Positions 49,080 to 58,274 of a stretch of 64,000 nucleotides of DNA are shown in pieces. Position numbers and translations under genes: made by a program. The notes beneath the pieces are model-generated. The model was not told the origin of the DNA. It worked only from the letters and a program-made list of their open reading frames with translations, and made no database searches. How positions within the stretch are numbered: position 1 is the stretch's first letter; each line of letters starts with the position of its first letter. Source of the DNA: Rubidibacter lacunae KORDI 51-2 (GTDB lineage: Bacteria; Cyanobacteriota; Cyanobacteriia; Cyanobacteriales; Rubidibacteraceae). The stretch lies in contig NZ_ASSJ01000070.1 of the NCBI RefSeq assembly GCF_000473895.1, positions 147,175-211,174 on the forward strand, written 5' to 3'.

Positions 49080-51497
49080 TCAGCCCTTTTCAGCAACGGT
49101 GGTCTCACCTGCCCGCGCGGATACAGCGGCAACAGACGGTGCGGAGGGGACGGAACGAGCGCGCAGCTGCCAGACAGAGCGCCCTAATTGGATTTCTTCA
49201 TAGCTGAAGTCGTCACCTAGGCGATCGCGAATCCGTCGCAGGGAATCGGGACCGACAGCAGCAATGGCATCGGCAACGACCTGTTGTCGCTCTATTGGCA
49301 CGAGGCGATCGACCTCGACCGCATAGCCCTGCTCGATGAGATCGCTGAGATGGTTGACGATCGTGCGGGCGGTCAGTCCGCGTTTGGCCGCGATCGCCGC
49401 AACATCCGCCCCCCCTTGGTGGAGGTGCAACGTTGCCAGAACGCTTTCCGATAGCGGGGGCGGTGCGACGACGAGTTGTTTGGATACTGGTCGGGCTTTT
49501 GGCGTAATTCGAGCTGCAAGCGCGCGATCGACTGCTACGCTGGCAGTCGGCGTATCCGACGCGGGAACGGACGCATTCGGGACCGGTGTAGGTTGGGGTG
49601 CGTGATCCGGCAGGGATGCTGACACCGATCTCGGCTCCGATTCGGTTCCGCCAGCGGGGGTGAAGTCTGCTGTAGCTCTAGCGGCAGTGGCAGGTTCGCT
49701 GCAGAAAGCGCGGATCTCCTGCATGAAGCGATCGCCGTACCGATCGAGTTTGCTCGAGCCGACGCCAGAGATGCGGGCAAAGCCTGCGCGGTCGCACGGC
49801 CGCTCTCGGGCCATCTGGCGCAGACTGGCATTGGCAAATACTACGTAAGGTGCCACGCCTTGGGCATCGGCAATTTCCTTGCGCAGGGCGCGCAACCGTT
49901 GGAAAAGTTCCTCCGCGCTGATGGAGAGTTCGTCGGTTTCCACCGCACGGTCGACGGATAGCGATCGCGGCACGGCAACGCTGACATCGCGCTGGTTGCG
50001 CAAGATCTCCCAACTGGAAGCGTTCAGTTTCAGGACGCGGTAGCCATCAGTGGTTTCGTCGAGCCAGCCGCGATGGAGCAGCGATCGTCCCAACTGCCGC
50101 CAATCGTTTGCGTTGCGGTCTTTGCCGATGCCGTAGGTTGATAGTTTGTGATGGTGGTTTTGCAAGATCTTCTTCTGCCGAGACCCGCGCAAGACGTCGA
50201 TGATGTAGTTCATGCCGTAGCGCTCGCGGCAGCGGGCGACGCACGACAGAAACTTTTGCGCTTCGACCGTGCGGTCTTGCATCGGTTGGGGATTGAGGCA
50301 GTTGTCGCAGTTGCTGCATTTGCCAGGGAAGCGCTCGCCGAAGTAACCGAGCTGGATCGTACGGCGGCATTCGGTACCCTCGGCATAGTCGAGTACCTGA
50401 CGTAACTGTTGGCGAGCGACGCGTTGCTCGTCGGGATCGGTTTTCTGATCGATCAGGTAGTTGACTGTGTGAATATCTTGTGTTCCAAAAAATAGGGTGC
50501 AGTTTGCAGCTTCACCGTCGCGCCCTGCGCGTCCGGATTCCTGGTAATAACTTTCGAGGCTGCGCGGCAAGTCGTAATGGACCACGAAGCGGACGTCGGG
50601 TTTGTTAATGCCCATGCCGAAGGCGATCGTGGCTACCATCACCTTCACGTCGTCGCGAATGAAGCGCGTTTGATTGTAGGCGCGCATTTCATCGCTCAGC
50701 CCGGCATGGTAGGGCAACGCCGCAATACCGTCGTTCTGCAGGCGCAGGGCAATTTCATCGACGCGCTTGCGACTGAGGCAATAGATGATGCCCGAACCGC
50801 CTTGGGTTTGGGCCAGTTGCAGGAGCTGTTCGTAGCTACGGCGGTCTTTGGGACGGACTTCGTAATACAAATTGGCGCGGTTGAAACTCGCAACCCGCAT
50901 TTGCGGCTGCCGCAACGCCAATTGGGCGATAATGTCGCAGCGCACGCGCTCCGTTGCCGTAGCGGTTAGGGCCGCGATCGGTACGTCGGGAAATAGCTCG
51001 CGCAGACGCTTGAGCTGTCGATACTCGGGACGGAAGTCGTGACCCCATTCAGAGACGCAGTGTGCCTCATCGATCGCGAAGCCGGCCAGCCCCCGTGCAG
51101 CCTGTACGCGCCCGAGGAAGCTCAAGAAGCGATCGCCCAGCAACCGTTCCGGCGCGACGTAGAGCAGCTTGATTTTGCCGTCGAGAAGAGCAGCTTCGCG
51201 ATCGCGCGTTTCGCCCATGCCGAGGCTGCTATTGAGAAACGCGGCCGGGATGCCGTTGTCGCGCAGGGCTTCGACTTGGTCTTGCATGAGCGCGATCAGC
51301 GGCGAGACCACAATCGTGACGCCCGGCTTGAGCAACGCGGGCAGTTGGAAACAGAGGGATTTGCCACCGCCCGTGGGCATGACAACGAGCTGGTCGCGAT
51401 CGTCGAGTGCGGCTTCGACAATCTCGCGCTGGCCCGGGCGAAAGGAATCGTAGCCGAAATAGTGCTTGAGCGCGTCCTCGAGGGGATACCAACGCAT
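49080..51497 (-). CDS. recQ: ATP-dependent DNA helicase RecQ
   Basis: RecQ unwinds recombination and repair intermediates. The 805-residue protein shows helicase motifs I (MPTGGGKSLCFQLPAL), Ia/Ib, II (DEAH as IDEAHCVSEWGHDFRPEY), III (ALTATA), VI (QESGRAGRDGE), the zinc-binding RQC Cys cluster (CRRTIQ... CSNCDNC) and the HRDC domain (about residues 520-600). The C-terminal ~200 residues, absent from E. coli RecQ, hold a Pro/Ala-rich linker and a helix-turn-helix-like end (TARTIVNHLSDLIEQGY). This long form occurs in cyanobacteria. It converges on the CNNM gene. Confidence 0.97.
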   Translation of the reverse strand: MRWYPLEDALKHYFGYDSFRPGQREIVEAALDDRDQLVVMPTGGGKSLCFQLPALLKPGVTIVVSPLIALMQDQVEALRDNGIPAAFLNSSLGMGETRDREAALLDGKIKLLYVAPERLLGDRFLSFLGRVQAARGLAGFAIDEAHCVSEWGHDFRPEYRQLKRLRELFPDVPIAALTATATERVRCDIIAQLALRQPQMRVASFNRANLYYEVRPKDRRSYEQLLQLAQTQGGSGIIYCLSRKRVDEIALRLQNDGIAALPYHAGLSDEMRAYNQTRFIRDDVKVMVATIAFGMGINKPDVRFVVHYDLPRSLESYYQESGRAGRDGEAANCTLFFGTQDIHTVNYLIDQKTDPDEQRVARQQLRQVLDYAEGTECRRTIQLGYFGERFPGKCSNCDNCLNPQPMQDRTVEAQKFLSCVARCRERYGMNYIIDVLRGSRQKKILQNHHHKLSTYGIGKDRNANDWRQLGRSLLHRGWLDETTDGYRVLKLNASSWEILRNQRDVSVAVPRSLSVDRAVETDELSISAEELFQRLRALRKEIADAQGVAPYVVFANASLRQMARERPCDRAGFARISGVGSSKLDRYGDRFMQEIRAFCSEPATAARATADFTPAGGTESEPRSVSASLPDHAPQPTPVPNASVPASDTPTASVAVDRALAARITPKARPVSKQLVVAPPPLSESVLATLHLHQGGADVAAIAAKRGLTARTIVNHLSDLIEQGYAVEVDRLVPIERQQVVADAIAAVGPDSLRRIRDRLGDDFSYEEIQLGRSVWQLRARSVPSAPSVAAVSARAGETTVAEKG

Positions 51498-51878
51498 CGC
51501 GGTACTTGCAGCTGCTGCCTGTCAACAGAATTGATTCTAGCGAAGGCGATCGCGCGTTTGTCCGAAAGGAGCGAGGTTTGGATAGAGGTTCGGATGTGAA
51601 CGCCGTCGCTGCCGGCGAGATCGCTCCAGATGGTCCCGAGCCGAATGGCACACGGGTAGCCCGAACTGCTGCTTGGCAAGCTCGCCAACCTGCTTGCGAT
51701 CCATTTCGCTCCATCGGCGATCGCCTGTTGCACAGAAATTTGTTGCTCGGACTTTTGCACCGGACTGCAACAGCTCGGTGAACGGCTTGAAACACAATGG
51801 CTAACAGACCGCTAGCGAGCGATCGCGGCCGACGATCGAATTAGGGAGTCGCGAGCTGTTGGGCGATCGCCTTCGGGC
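51498..51878. other. Spacer between recQ and the NYN gene
   Basis: About 380 bp between two minus-strand genes. One minus-strand frame contains MDRKQVGELAKQQFGLPVCHS and resembles a real sequence a little, but has no start or family match. Nothing firm. Confidence 0.35.
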
Positions 51879-52493
51879 CTAGGAAGAACGTTTGTCTTCG
51901 TCGAGCACCAACGAGGGAAACTCGCGAAAACTGCTGCTATGGCGGTGATGGCGCGGCGCTTTCTGAATCTCTTCCTTGATTTGGTCGAGGTCGATGTAGC
52001 GATCGGAGACGTTGATCAAACTGTCGCTGGTCATCGAGCGCAAGCTGACCACCTCTACTCTTGCGCCACGATAGCTGATGGCATCTACGGCGTAGGCTAG
52101 GTCGCCATCACCGCTAACCAACACTGCCGTATCGTAAGAGCCGGTCAGTGCCATCATATCAACAGCAATCTCAACGTCAAGATTTGCTTTCTTCGAGCCA
52201 TCTGGAAGTTGAACGAGGTCTTTGGCAATCACGCGATAGCCGTTCCGCCTCATCCAAAGCAAAAATCCTTGTTGTTTTTCATTGGTTGTATCCACCCCCG
52301 TGTAGAAAAACGAGCGCAGTAGCCTCGACCCGGCGGTTAATCGGAACAGGAGTTTGGTGTAGTCGATTTCGATGCCGAGTTGCAAGGCAGCATAGAACAA
52401 GTTGGAGCCATCAATAAAAATGGCTACGCGTCCCCGGTTATCTAAAGTTTGTTCCGGTGTGAACAAGGGGTCGCGGTCTAAGCGATCGATCAT
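51879..52493 (-). CDS. LabA-like NYN (PIN-fold) domain protein
   Basis: The 204-residue protein has the NYN PIN-like nuclease core: VAIFIDGSNLFYAALQLG, then KKANLDVEIAVDMMALTG and VLVSGDGDLAYAVDAI, which hold the conserved acidic metal-binding residues. LabA/DUF88 proteins of cyanobacteria are best known for a role in circadian output; the NYN fold suggests RNA processing. The last ~25 residues are polar with a His-rich stretch (PRHHRHSSSF). The start ATG at 52493 follows an A-rich leader. It is not linked to recQ in any obvious way. Confidence 0.88.
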   Translation of the reverse strand: MIDRLDRDPLFTPEQTLDNRGRVAIFIDGSNLFYAALQLGIEIDYTKLLFRLTAGSRLLRSFFYTGVDTTNEKQQGFLLWMRRNGYRVIAKDLVQLPDGSKKANLDVEIAVDMMALTGSYDTAVLVSGDGDLAYAVDAISYRGARVEVVSLRSMTSDSLINVSDRYIDLDQIKEEIQKAPRHHRHSSSFREFPSLVLDEDKRSS

Positions 52494-52640
52494 GGTTTTA
52501 TTGTTCTTGTTTTGTTAAAAAGCAAAAAAAATGAAGCAAGGCTAACTTGAAGCGATCGTAAACGGAGCGAAGAAATAGGGGACGGCAGACATTGTGGGGA
52601 TTATGCAAGAAAGTACCCGCTCGATTCTAAAATGCACCAT

Positions 52641-52662
52641 TCTTAAAGTGCTCTTAAAGTGC
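52641..52662. repeat. 11 bp tandem repeat over the metG stop
   Basis: TCTTAAAGTGC repeats at 52641-52651 and 52652-52662; the second copy (in plus numbering) includes the stop codon of metG. It suggests a small duplication at the gene's 3' end. Confidence 0.7.
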
Positions 52663-54249
52663 GCCATCGGTCGGGAGCTCCAAACGAGCGAAAAGCGGCT
52701 TTGCCTCTCCTAGAAGTTGGTCTGGTGCCAGGGTTCCCCAGCGCGCGTGTTCGACGTACAGCCCCGGCTGCGCGATCGCGGTCTTGTCGTTGAAATCGAG
52801 CACAATTCCCAGCTGGCGGTAGATTTCGGTACTCAGATTGGGAATGACCGGCGACAACAAATACGCACTCAATCTTACCGATTCCAACACGGCATACAAC
52901 ACTTGTTCGACGGCGGCTTGTTCGCCGCGCTTATAAAGGCTCCACGGCGCGCGATCGTCAAGATATTTGTTACTGGCACGCACGAGGGCGAGAACTTCTT
53001 GACAAGCGCGGTTAAACATCAGTGCGCGATAAGCATCTTCGACGCGCTCTGCCAAGCTACTGCCGAGCTGCTTGAGCGCGTCGGCAGAAGAAATATCGAC
53101 CGCGGCGATCGGTGGTGTTTTGCCGCCGCAGTACTTTCCAGCCATCTTCAACGTGCGATTGAGTAAGTTGCCCAGGTCGTTTGCCAGCTCGGCGTTGAGC
53201 AGGTTCACAAAGCGCGTTTCATTGAAGTCGCCATCTTGTCCGAGTTCGACCTCGCGGAGAAAGTAATAGCGCACAGCATCGGCTCCATACTTATCGACCA
53301 TTGCTAGGGGATCGAGCGTGTTGCCGAGACTTTTGCCCATCTTCAGCCCGTCCTTGGTCAGAAATCCGTGCCCGAACACCCGCTGCGGTAGGTCCAGTCC
53401 TGCTGCCATTAGCATGGCCGGCCAGTAAACGGCGTGAAAACGCAGGATGTCTTTGCCGATAAGGTGTAAATCTACCGGCCACCATCGCGCGAGGGCGTTT
53501 TCCAAGGTTGGTTCGTCTGCAGGATCGAGCAGTGCCGTGACGTACCCGAGCAGCGCGTCGAACCAGACATAGATCGTATGCTCGGGGTCGGTCGGCACTG
53601 GAATGCCCCAATCGAGGTTGACCCGGGAGATCGAGAAGTCATTGAGCCCGCGCTCGACGAAGCTCAAGACCTCATTGCGCCGTGCCGGCGGCTGGATAAA
53701 GTCCGGGCGATCGCGGTATAGGGCTTCAAGCTGGGACTGATATTTGGACAAGCGAAAGAAATAGTTTTGCTCGTCGCGCCACTCTACAGACTTGTTGGTA
53801 TGTATCGAGCAATATTTACCGTCTAGTAGCTCGCGTTCTTCCTTGAATTCCTCGCAAGCAACGCAGTACCAGCCTTGCTTGCGCGCGAGGTAAATGTCGC
53901 CGTTATCCCAAACGCTCTGAAAGAACTCGCGCACGATCGCGGCATGGCGCGGCGCGGTAGTGCGACTGAAGCGATCGTACTGAATATCAAGGCGCTTCCA
54001 GAGGCTCGCGAAACTGGCCGCCACGCGATCGCATTGTTGCTGGGGCACGAGGCCGCGCTCTTGTGCCGTGCGCTGGATCTTTTGACCGTGCTCGTCGGTT
54101 CCCGTAATCAGCAACACTGGACGACCCTGCAACCGAGCAAATCGTGCCACGGTATCGGCAATGAGGGTCGTATAAGCGCTACCGATGTGCGGCGCGGCGT
54201 TCACATAGTAGAGCGGCGTGGTAATGGAAAATCGGGAAAGCTGCGGCAT
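52654..54249 (-). CDS. metG: Methionyl-tRNA synthetase
   Basis: MetRS charges initiator and elongator tRNA-Met. The start is the ATG at 54249 (MPQLSRFSITTPLYYVN); the frame upstream to 54288 is not conserved. The 531-residue class I enzyme has HIGH-type HIGSAY at 21-26 and KMSKS-type KMGKS at 303-307. It has a zinc-site group with Cys129, Cys132, Cys147 and His150, slightly different from the standard CxxC...CxxC. It lacks a C-terminal tRNA-binding (EMAPII-like) domain, which occurs in some forms. It is monocistronic. Confidence 0.97.
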   Translation of the reverse strand: MPQLSRFSITTPLYYVNAAPHIGSAYTTLIADTVARFARLQGRPVLLITGTDEHGQKIQRTAQERGLVPQQQCDRVAASFASLWKRLDIQYDRFSRTTAPRHAAIVREFFQSVWDNGDIYLARKQGWYCVACEEFKEERELLDGKYCSIHTNKSVEWRDEQNYFFRLSKYQSQLEALYRDRPDFIQPPARRNEVLSFVERGLNDFSISRVNLDWGIPVPTDPEHTIYVWFDALLGYVTALLDPADEPTLENALARWWPVDLHLIGKDILRFHAVYWPAMLMAAGLDLPQRVFGHGFLTKDGLKMGKSLGNTLDPLAMVDKYGADAVRYYFLREVELGQDGDFNETRFVNLLNAELANDLGNLLNRTLKMAGKYCGGKTPPIAAVDISSADALKQLGSSLAERVEDAYRALMFNRACQEVLALVRASNKYLDDRAPWSLYKRGEQAAVEQVLYAVLESVRLSAYLLSPVIPNLSTEIYRQLGIVLDFNDKTAIAQPGLYVEHARWGTLAPDQLLGEAKPLFARLELPTDGAL

Positions 54250-54615
54250 TAAAAGTCGTTCGAGATCGGTCGAGAGAGTTGGCTGCAAACGGATGCCGTT
54301 CCTGACGCTCTGGCCAAAAACGCGCGGCCGAGGTTCTTGCCGCCCCGGAGCAATCAGGGGGGCAAACTAGCGCCATCCGTTGCAATATCGTGACCTATTT
54401 CCTTGACAAGCAGGAGGAATAGGTATCTATTACTACATTCTAATGCGCGAGTTTATCGCAGGCAGAGTTGCCATTGGGGGAGCCGCAACGAATACTCTGA
54501 AGGTCGCTCACGGAGCAGGTTACCGAGTCCAGAAGCACTTGGGTCGGCTTTGCTAAGATCGAAAAAGTTTTTTAAGAAAAGTTAACCTAATAGTAAGAAT
54601 TCTGGTTCTCGGTTC
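54250..54615. other. Spacer between metG and the acyltransferase gene
   Basis: About 365 bp upstream of two divergent genes. The last 60 bases (54550-54610) are A/T-rich and probably hold the acyltransferase promoter. No frame is supported. Confidence 0.4.
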
Positions 54616-55350
54616 ATGCAACTTGGCAGGCACCTCGGTAGCCCATTACAGGTCGCGCGCGGTCTCGTCGCATTGATGGGAACGCGGCTGTCAGTCTACT
54701 ACGAGAACCGAATTCCTCAGGAGTCTGCCGTCGTTGTCGTCAGCAACCACCGCAGCTTCATGGATCCAGCACTGCTAATGGTTGGTTTGCAAAAATCACT
54801 GCGGACGGCGTGCCATCACTACATGAACGAAGTACCGGTGATGCGCGAGTTCGTGCGGGTGCTGGGCTGTTTTCCGCTAGCTGCTCCCGGGGATCGCCGC
54901 AGCGACTTTCTGCGTCGAGCATCGGGGTTGCTGCATTCTCGACAGTGGGTTGCTGTGTTCCCCGAGGGCGCGCGCTCGATGGTGGCAACGCCCCCTCCGA
55001 CGCAGATGCGTCCGTTCCAGCGCGGTTTTGCTCACTTACTCTTGCGCGCTCCCGTCCCGAATCTGGCCGTACTCCCCGTGGCGATCGCCGCTCGCGAGGA
55101 AACCGTGCGACCGATCGTGCCCTTGCGGGCGCTGCGAGTCTTTGACAACACCGAACCGCTTTTCGATCGCCCGGAGTGGCATCCGATCGCAACCTACCAG
55201 CGCGCGAACCTGTTGGTGGGACGGCCGGTGTGGATCGCGCCGCACCATTACCGCCGCTACCACGGTCGCAGCGCGCACCGCGTCGTCAGCGATCTATCCG
55301 ACTACTGCCGCGAAGAAATCGGGAAATTGCTGGTGCTGGGCTGCCGTTAA
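54616..55350 (+). CDS. 1-acyl-glycerol-3-phosphate acyltransferase, PlsC family
   Basis: The 244-residue protein has the acyltransferase motif I NHRSFMD (residues 44-50; H then x4 then D) and motif III FPEGAR (115-120). These define the glycerolipid acyltransferase family. PlsC makes phosphatidic acid in membrane lipid synthesis. No clear membrane helix is seen at the N-terminus. The ATG at 54616 follows a T/A-rich region. Cyanobacteria have several PlsC paralogues, so the substrate is uncertain. Confidence 0.88.
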   Translation: MQLGRHLGSPLQVARGLVALMGTRLSVYYENRIPQESAVVVVSNHRSFMDPALLMVGLQKSLRTACHHYMNEVPVMREFVRVLGCFPLAAPGDRRSDFLRRASGLLHSRQWVAVFPEGARSMVATPPPTQMRPFQRGFAHLLLRAPVPNLAVLPVAIAAREETVRPIVPLRALRVFDNTEPLFDRPEWHPIATYQRANLLVGRPVWIAPHHYRRYHGRSAHRVVSDLSDYCREEIGKLLVLGCR

Positions 55351-55521
55351 TTAGCAAGGCTGCCGTCTGTTGCCGGCTGCCGATTCGGCCGCACATCTCT
55401 TAGCTGACGCTGCTGCTGCGCCGAAGAATACAAAAAATGTCTGCCAGAACTCGCGCCGACTGTTTTTCCGAATTTTCAGGTCTTTTTATCCACAAGAGCC
55501 CGTCGATCGATCTCGATAGCT

Positions 55522-56352
55522 ATGCCCACATTCACCCTAAACCGACCCCCGTATTTCCTCACACCGGCGCAGGGGCGACCGAATTCTCCGCTGTTCGTCT
55601 TTTTGCCCGGCATGGACGGAACGGGTTCCCTGCTCCGCACTCAGACGAACAGTCTGGAGCGCTGTTTTGACATCCGTTGCTTGGCACTTGCTCGGGACGA
55701 CCAAAGCAATTGGGACGACATGAGCGACGCTGTCCTCGAGCTGATCGATGCCGAGCGCGACGGCGATCGCCCGGTGTATCTGTGCGGAGAGTCATTTGGT
55801 GGGTGTTTGGCGCTGAAAGTGGCAACGCGCGCGCCCGAGCTGTTCGCACGGTTGGTCTTGGTCAACCCGGCGTCGTCATTTCGCCAGCGACCGTTTTTGA
55901 GTTGGGGGGCTGCCGGGACGCGCTGGATGTCAGCGTCGATATTCAAAGCTTCGGCGGTGCTGGTCTTACCGTTTCTAGTCGCGCTCGAGCGCGTGGCATC
56001 GGACGATCGCTTGGCGTTGGTGGAGGCGATGCGCTCGGTGCCGGCCGAGACGGTCCGCTGGCGCTTGTCGCTGCTGGAGAGATTCGACCTGTCCGAGTCA
56101 GCATTGGCGCGCTTGAAATTGCCCGTACTTTTGCTGGCGGGTGGTAGCGATCGCCTGTTACCGTCGGTTGAGGAAGCCGGCCGACTGGCGAATGTACTCC
56201 CTGACGCGCGGGTGGTTGTCTTGCCGGATAGCGGTCATGCATGCTTGCTAGAAACCGAGGTGCGGCTGAGCGACATCATGCACGCGCACGATTTTCTGAA
56301 GCTGCAGACGATGCAACAGCCGGGCGTGGCGGATTGGCAAGTGGCGAGTTGA
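55522..56352 (+). CDS. Alpha/beta hydrolase
   Basis: The 276-residue alpha/beta hydrolase has its oxyanion turn at LFVFLPGMDGTGSLL, the nucleophile elbow GESFGG (Ser91), Asp210 in GGSDRLLP and His239 in LPDSGHACLLE, giving a full triad. The pattern is near the cyanobacterial/plastid hydrolases that handle phytol and fatty-acid esters, but the substrate cannot be fixed. It lies 170 bases after the plsC-like gene and 150 bases before crtR, all on the plus strand, so a lipid-related run is possible. Confidence 0.87.
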   Translation: MPTFTLNRPPYFLTPAQGRPNSPLFVFLPGMDGTGSLLRTQTNSLERCFDIRCLALARDDQSNWDDMSDAVLELIDAERDGDRPVYLCGESFGGCLALKVATRAPELFARLVLVNPASSFRQRPFLSWGAAGTRWMSASIFKASAVLVLPFLVALERVASDDRLALVEAMRSVPAETVRWRLSLLERFDLSESALARLKLPVLLLAGGSDRLLPSVEEAGRLANVLPDARVVVLPDSGHACLLETEVRLSDIMHAHDFLKLQTMQQPGVADWQVAS

Positions 56353-56505
56353 GCGCGGGATCGATTGTCAGTTCTCGATCTGAACGGCGATCTAATGCAA
56401 CACTATTTAACGAACGGGTCAGCGCGAATCGTTCGAACGCAGCAGTAGCAGCGAAACTCGAGCTAGTCGAGTTAACGATCGCGCGGGAATGGTTGAGGAG
56501 AGTTC

Positions 56506-57465
56506 ATGCAGGTAGCGTCCGTGCAAGCAACGGTGAAGGAGCGATCGCCCTCGATGGTGCCCCGCGAGTTCGTCCTCGCGCCGGGCGGTTGGAATCCAAC
56601 AGTGTGGCTGTTTTTAACCTCAGTCGCAATCTTTGCGGCCTCAGTGGGCGGTTACTGGTTGTGGGACTGGCCGAAGTGGTGGTGTTTCTGGATCGACACA
56701 CTTGCACTCCACCTGGCCGGGACGGTCATCCACGATGCTTGCCATCGCGCGGCACACCGCAATCCAATTTTGAATGCCGCGCTCGGGCACGGCAGTGCCC
56801 TGGTGTTGGGGTTCGTCTATCCTGTGTTTACGCGGGTGCACTTGCAGCATCATGCCCACGTGAACGACCCGGAAAACGATCCCGATCATTACGTATCGCG
56901 GGGCGGTCCGCTATTGTTCATTCCCGCTCGGTTCTTCTACCACGAGATCTTTTTCTTCAAGCGCCGACTCTGGCGGAATTACGAGCTGTTAGAATGGGCG
57001 CTCTGTCGCGGGTTTATTGCAGCGCTCGTGATACTTTCGTTGCACTACAACTTTTTTTCTTATCTGTTGAACTACTGGCTTTCGCCAGCGCTCGTAGTGG
57101 GATGGACGTTGGGCTTATTTTTTGACTATTTGCCGCACCGTCCGTTCGCGGAGCGCGATCGCTGGAAGAACGCGCGCGTCTACCCGAGCCGCATTCTGAA
57201 CCTGCTGATTCTGGGGCAGAACTACCACCTCGTTCACCATCTCTGGCCAGCGATTCCCTGGTACAAATACGAACCTGCTTACCATGCCACGCGCCATATT
57301 CTCGACGAAAAAGGTTCGCCGCAATGCGCGGGTCTGTTGCAATCGAGCAAGGACTTCTGGGGCTTTGTCTACGACGTTTTTATCGGCATATATTGGCACA
57401 AGGCGACGCAGAGCAAACCGGTTGACGAACCTGCTGGCGATCCCGAGCAGACTACTGCCGAGTAA
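56506..57465 (+). CDS. crtR: Beta-carotene hydroxylase, CrtR type
   Basis: CrtR hydroxylates the rings of beta-carotene and related carotenoids to give zeaxanthin and, with other enzymes, myxol glycosides. The 319-residue membrane di-iron enzyme has three His clusters: HDACHRAAH (76-84), HLQHHAH (112-118) and HLVHHLWP (241-248). About four hydrophobic spans fit the membrane fatty-acid-hydroxylase superfamily. The ATG at 56506 starts MQVASVQATVKERS. No crtB/crtP gene is adjacent. The assignment to CrtR over desaturases rests on the layout and is strong. Confidence 0.95.
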   Translation: MQVASVQATVKERSPSMVPREFVLAPGGWNPTVWLFLTSVAIFAASVGGYWLWDWPKWWCFWIDTLALHLAGTVIHDACHRAAHRNPILNAALGHGSALVLGFVYPVFTRVHLQHHAHVNDPENDPDHYVSRGGPLLFIPARFFYHEIFFFKRRLWRNYELLEWALCRGFIAALVILSLHYNFFSYLLNYWLSPALVVGWTLGLFFDYLPHRPFAERDRWKNARVYPSRILNLLILGQNYHLVHHLWPAIPWYKYEPAYHATRHILDEKGSPQCAGLLQSSKDFWGFVYDVFIGIYWHKATQSKPVDEPAGDPEQTTAE

Positions 57466-57799
57466 TGTTATCCATCTTTAGTTACTTTAGGGGGGCATAA
57501 AATTGCGCTCTTTTCTCCCTCTATTTTCATAAAGATGTTGGACCCTAATCGAACGAACGAAGATATGTCGTTCGAGCTATTCTCTGCTCGTAGTAGTTAA
57601 TAGGTCTATACTAAATCAAAGAATTTTTCCGACAGATAGGTCGTCGAGATTTCCTTGATAATGTTGCAGTCAACCGCTTGGCGTGGTTTGTAGCGCGCAC
57701 GTTCCTCTGGTGATGCACGCGGGGCATATGAGTTTGCTCGGGGTGGCAGCTGTCAAAGCACACCCTGATGCAGGCGCAGCGCTCGAGTGGTGTTTGGAG
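57466..57799. other. Spacer between crtR and the DUF1823 gene
   Basis: The two genes converge here. About 330 bp, AT-richer than the genes. No clear terminator and no gene were seen. Confidence 0.4.
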
Positions 57800-58174
57800 T
57801 CAATCCAGCAGACCGCGATCTTGCATGACGCCGAGCAACCAATTTGCAACAGTGGCGCGGCGGGTTTCTCGCGGCCCGAATTCACCGATCTTATAGCCCT
57901 TAAAGCCGAGCTTTTCCTTGAGCAACTGTTTGTTCGGCTTGGGGATCGATCGCGTTAGTCGTACAGTCGCCGGACGGCTCTCGATAAAGTTAGGTGGTTT
58001 GGGAAACGCTTCGCTCCACTCTGGATCGACGTTCGCTGCGTCCCACATTCGGGTCGTGTTGTCGTAGCGATAGCCCAAGGACTCCCAGACCAGTTGGTTG
58101 ACCGTGGCGTCGTCGAGGTTTTGGTTGATAATCGCCCAGATTGTATCGGTTGTAAGCGGCGGTAATTCGGACAT
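57800..58174 (-). CDS. DUF1823 family protein
   Basis: The ATG at 58174 (MSELPPLTTDTIWAIINQNLDDATVNQLVW) starts a 124-residue protein of DUF1823, found chiefly in cyanobacteria. Other conserved stretches are ESLGYRY, WSEAFPKPPNFIESRP and LGFKGYKIGEFGPRETRRAT. Function is unknown. It lies about 100 bases after the ParA-like gene on the same strand, and an upstream frame to 58261 is not conserved. A joint transcript with the ParA-like gene is plausible. Confidence 0.85.
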   Translation of the reverse strand: MSELPPLTTDTIWAIINQNLDDATVNQLVWESLGYRYDNTTRMWDAANVDPEWSEAFPKPPNFIESRPATVRLTRSIPKPNKQLLKEKLGFKGYKIGEFGPRETRRATVANWLLGVMQDRGLLD

Positions 58175-58274
58175 AGCAACGATGGCGTGCGGAGGTGGAA
58201 TGAATCGATAGACTTTTGGAGACCGATCTTTTGCTTGGAAGGCTAACAGATCCAGATGCACCTTGCACTGGAGG

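Noticed and set aside
51537..51797. 86-residue minus-strand frame between recQ and the NYN gene
   Set aside because: Part of it looks protein-like, but there is no start signal or family, and another frame covers the same bases.
56241..57125. 294-residue plus-strand frame overlapping crtR
   Set aside because: It reads the hydrolase and crtR sequence in another frame; composition is Arg/Ser/Ala-rich and it has no motif.
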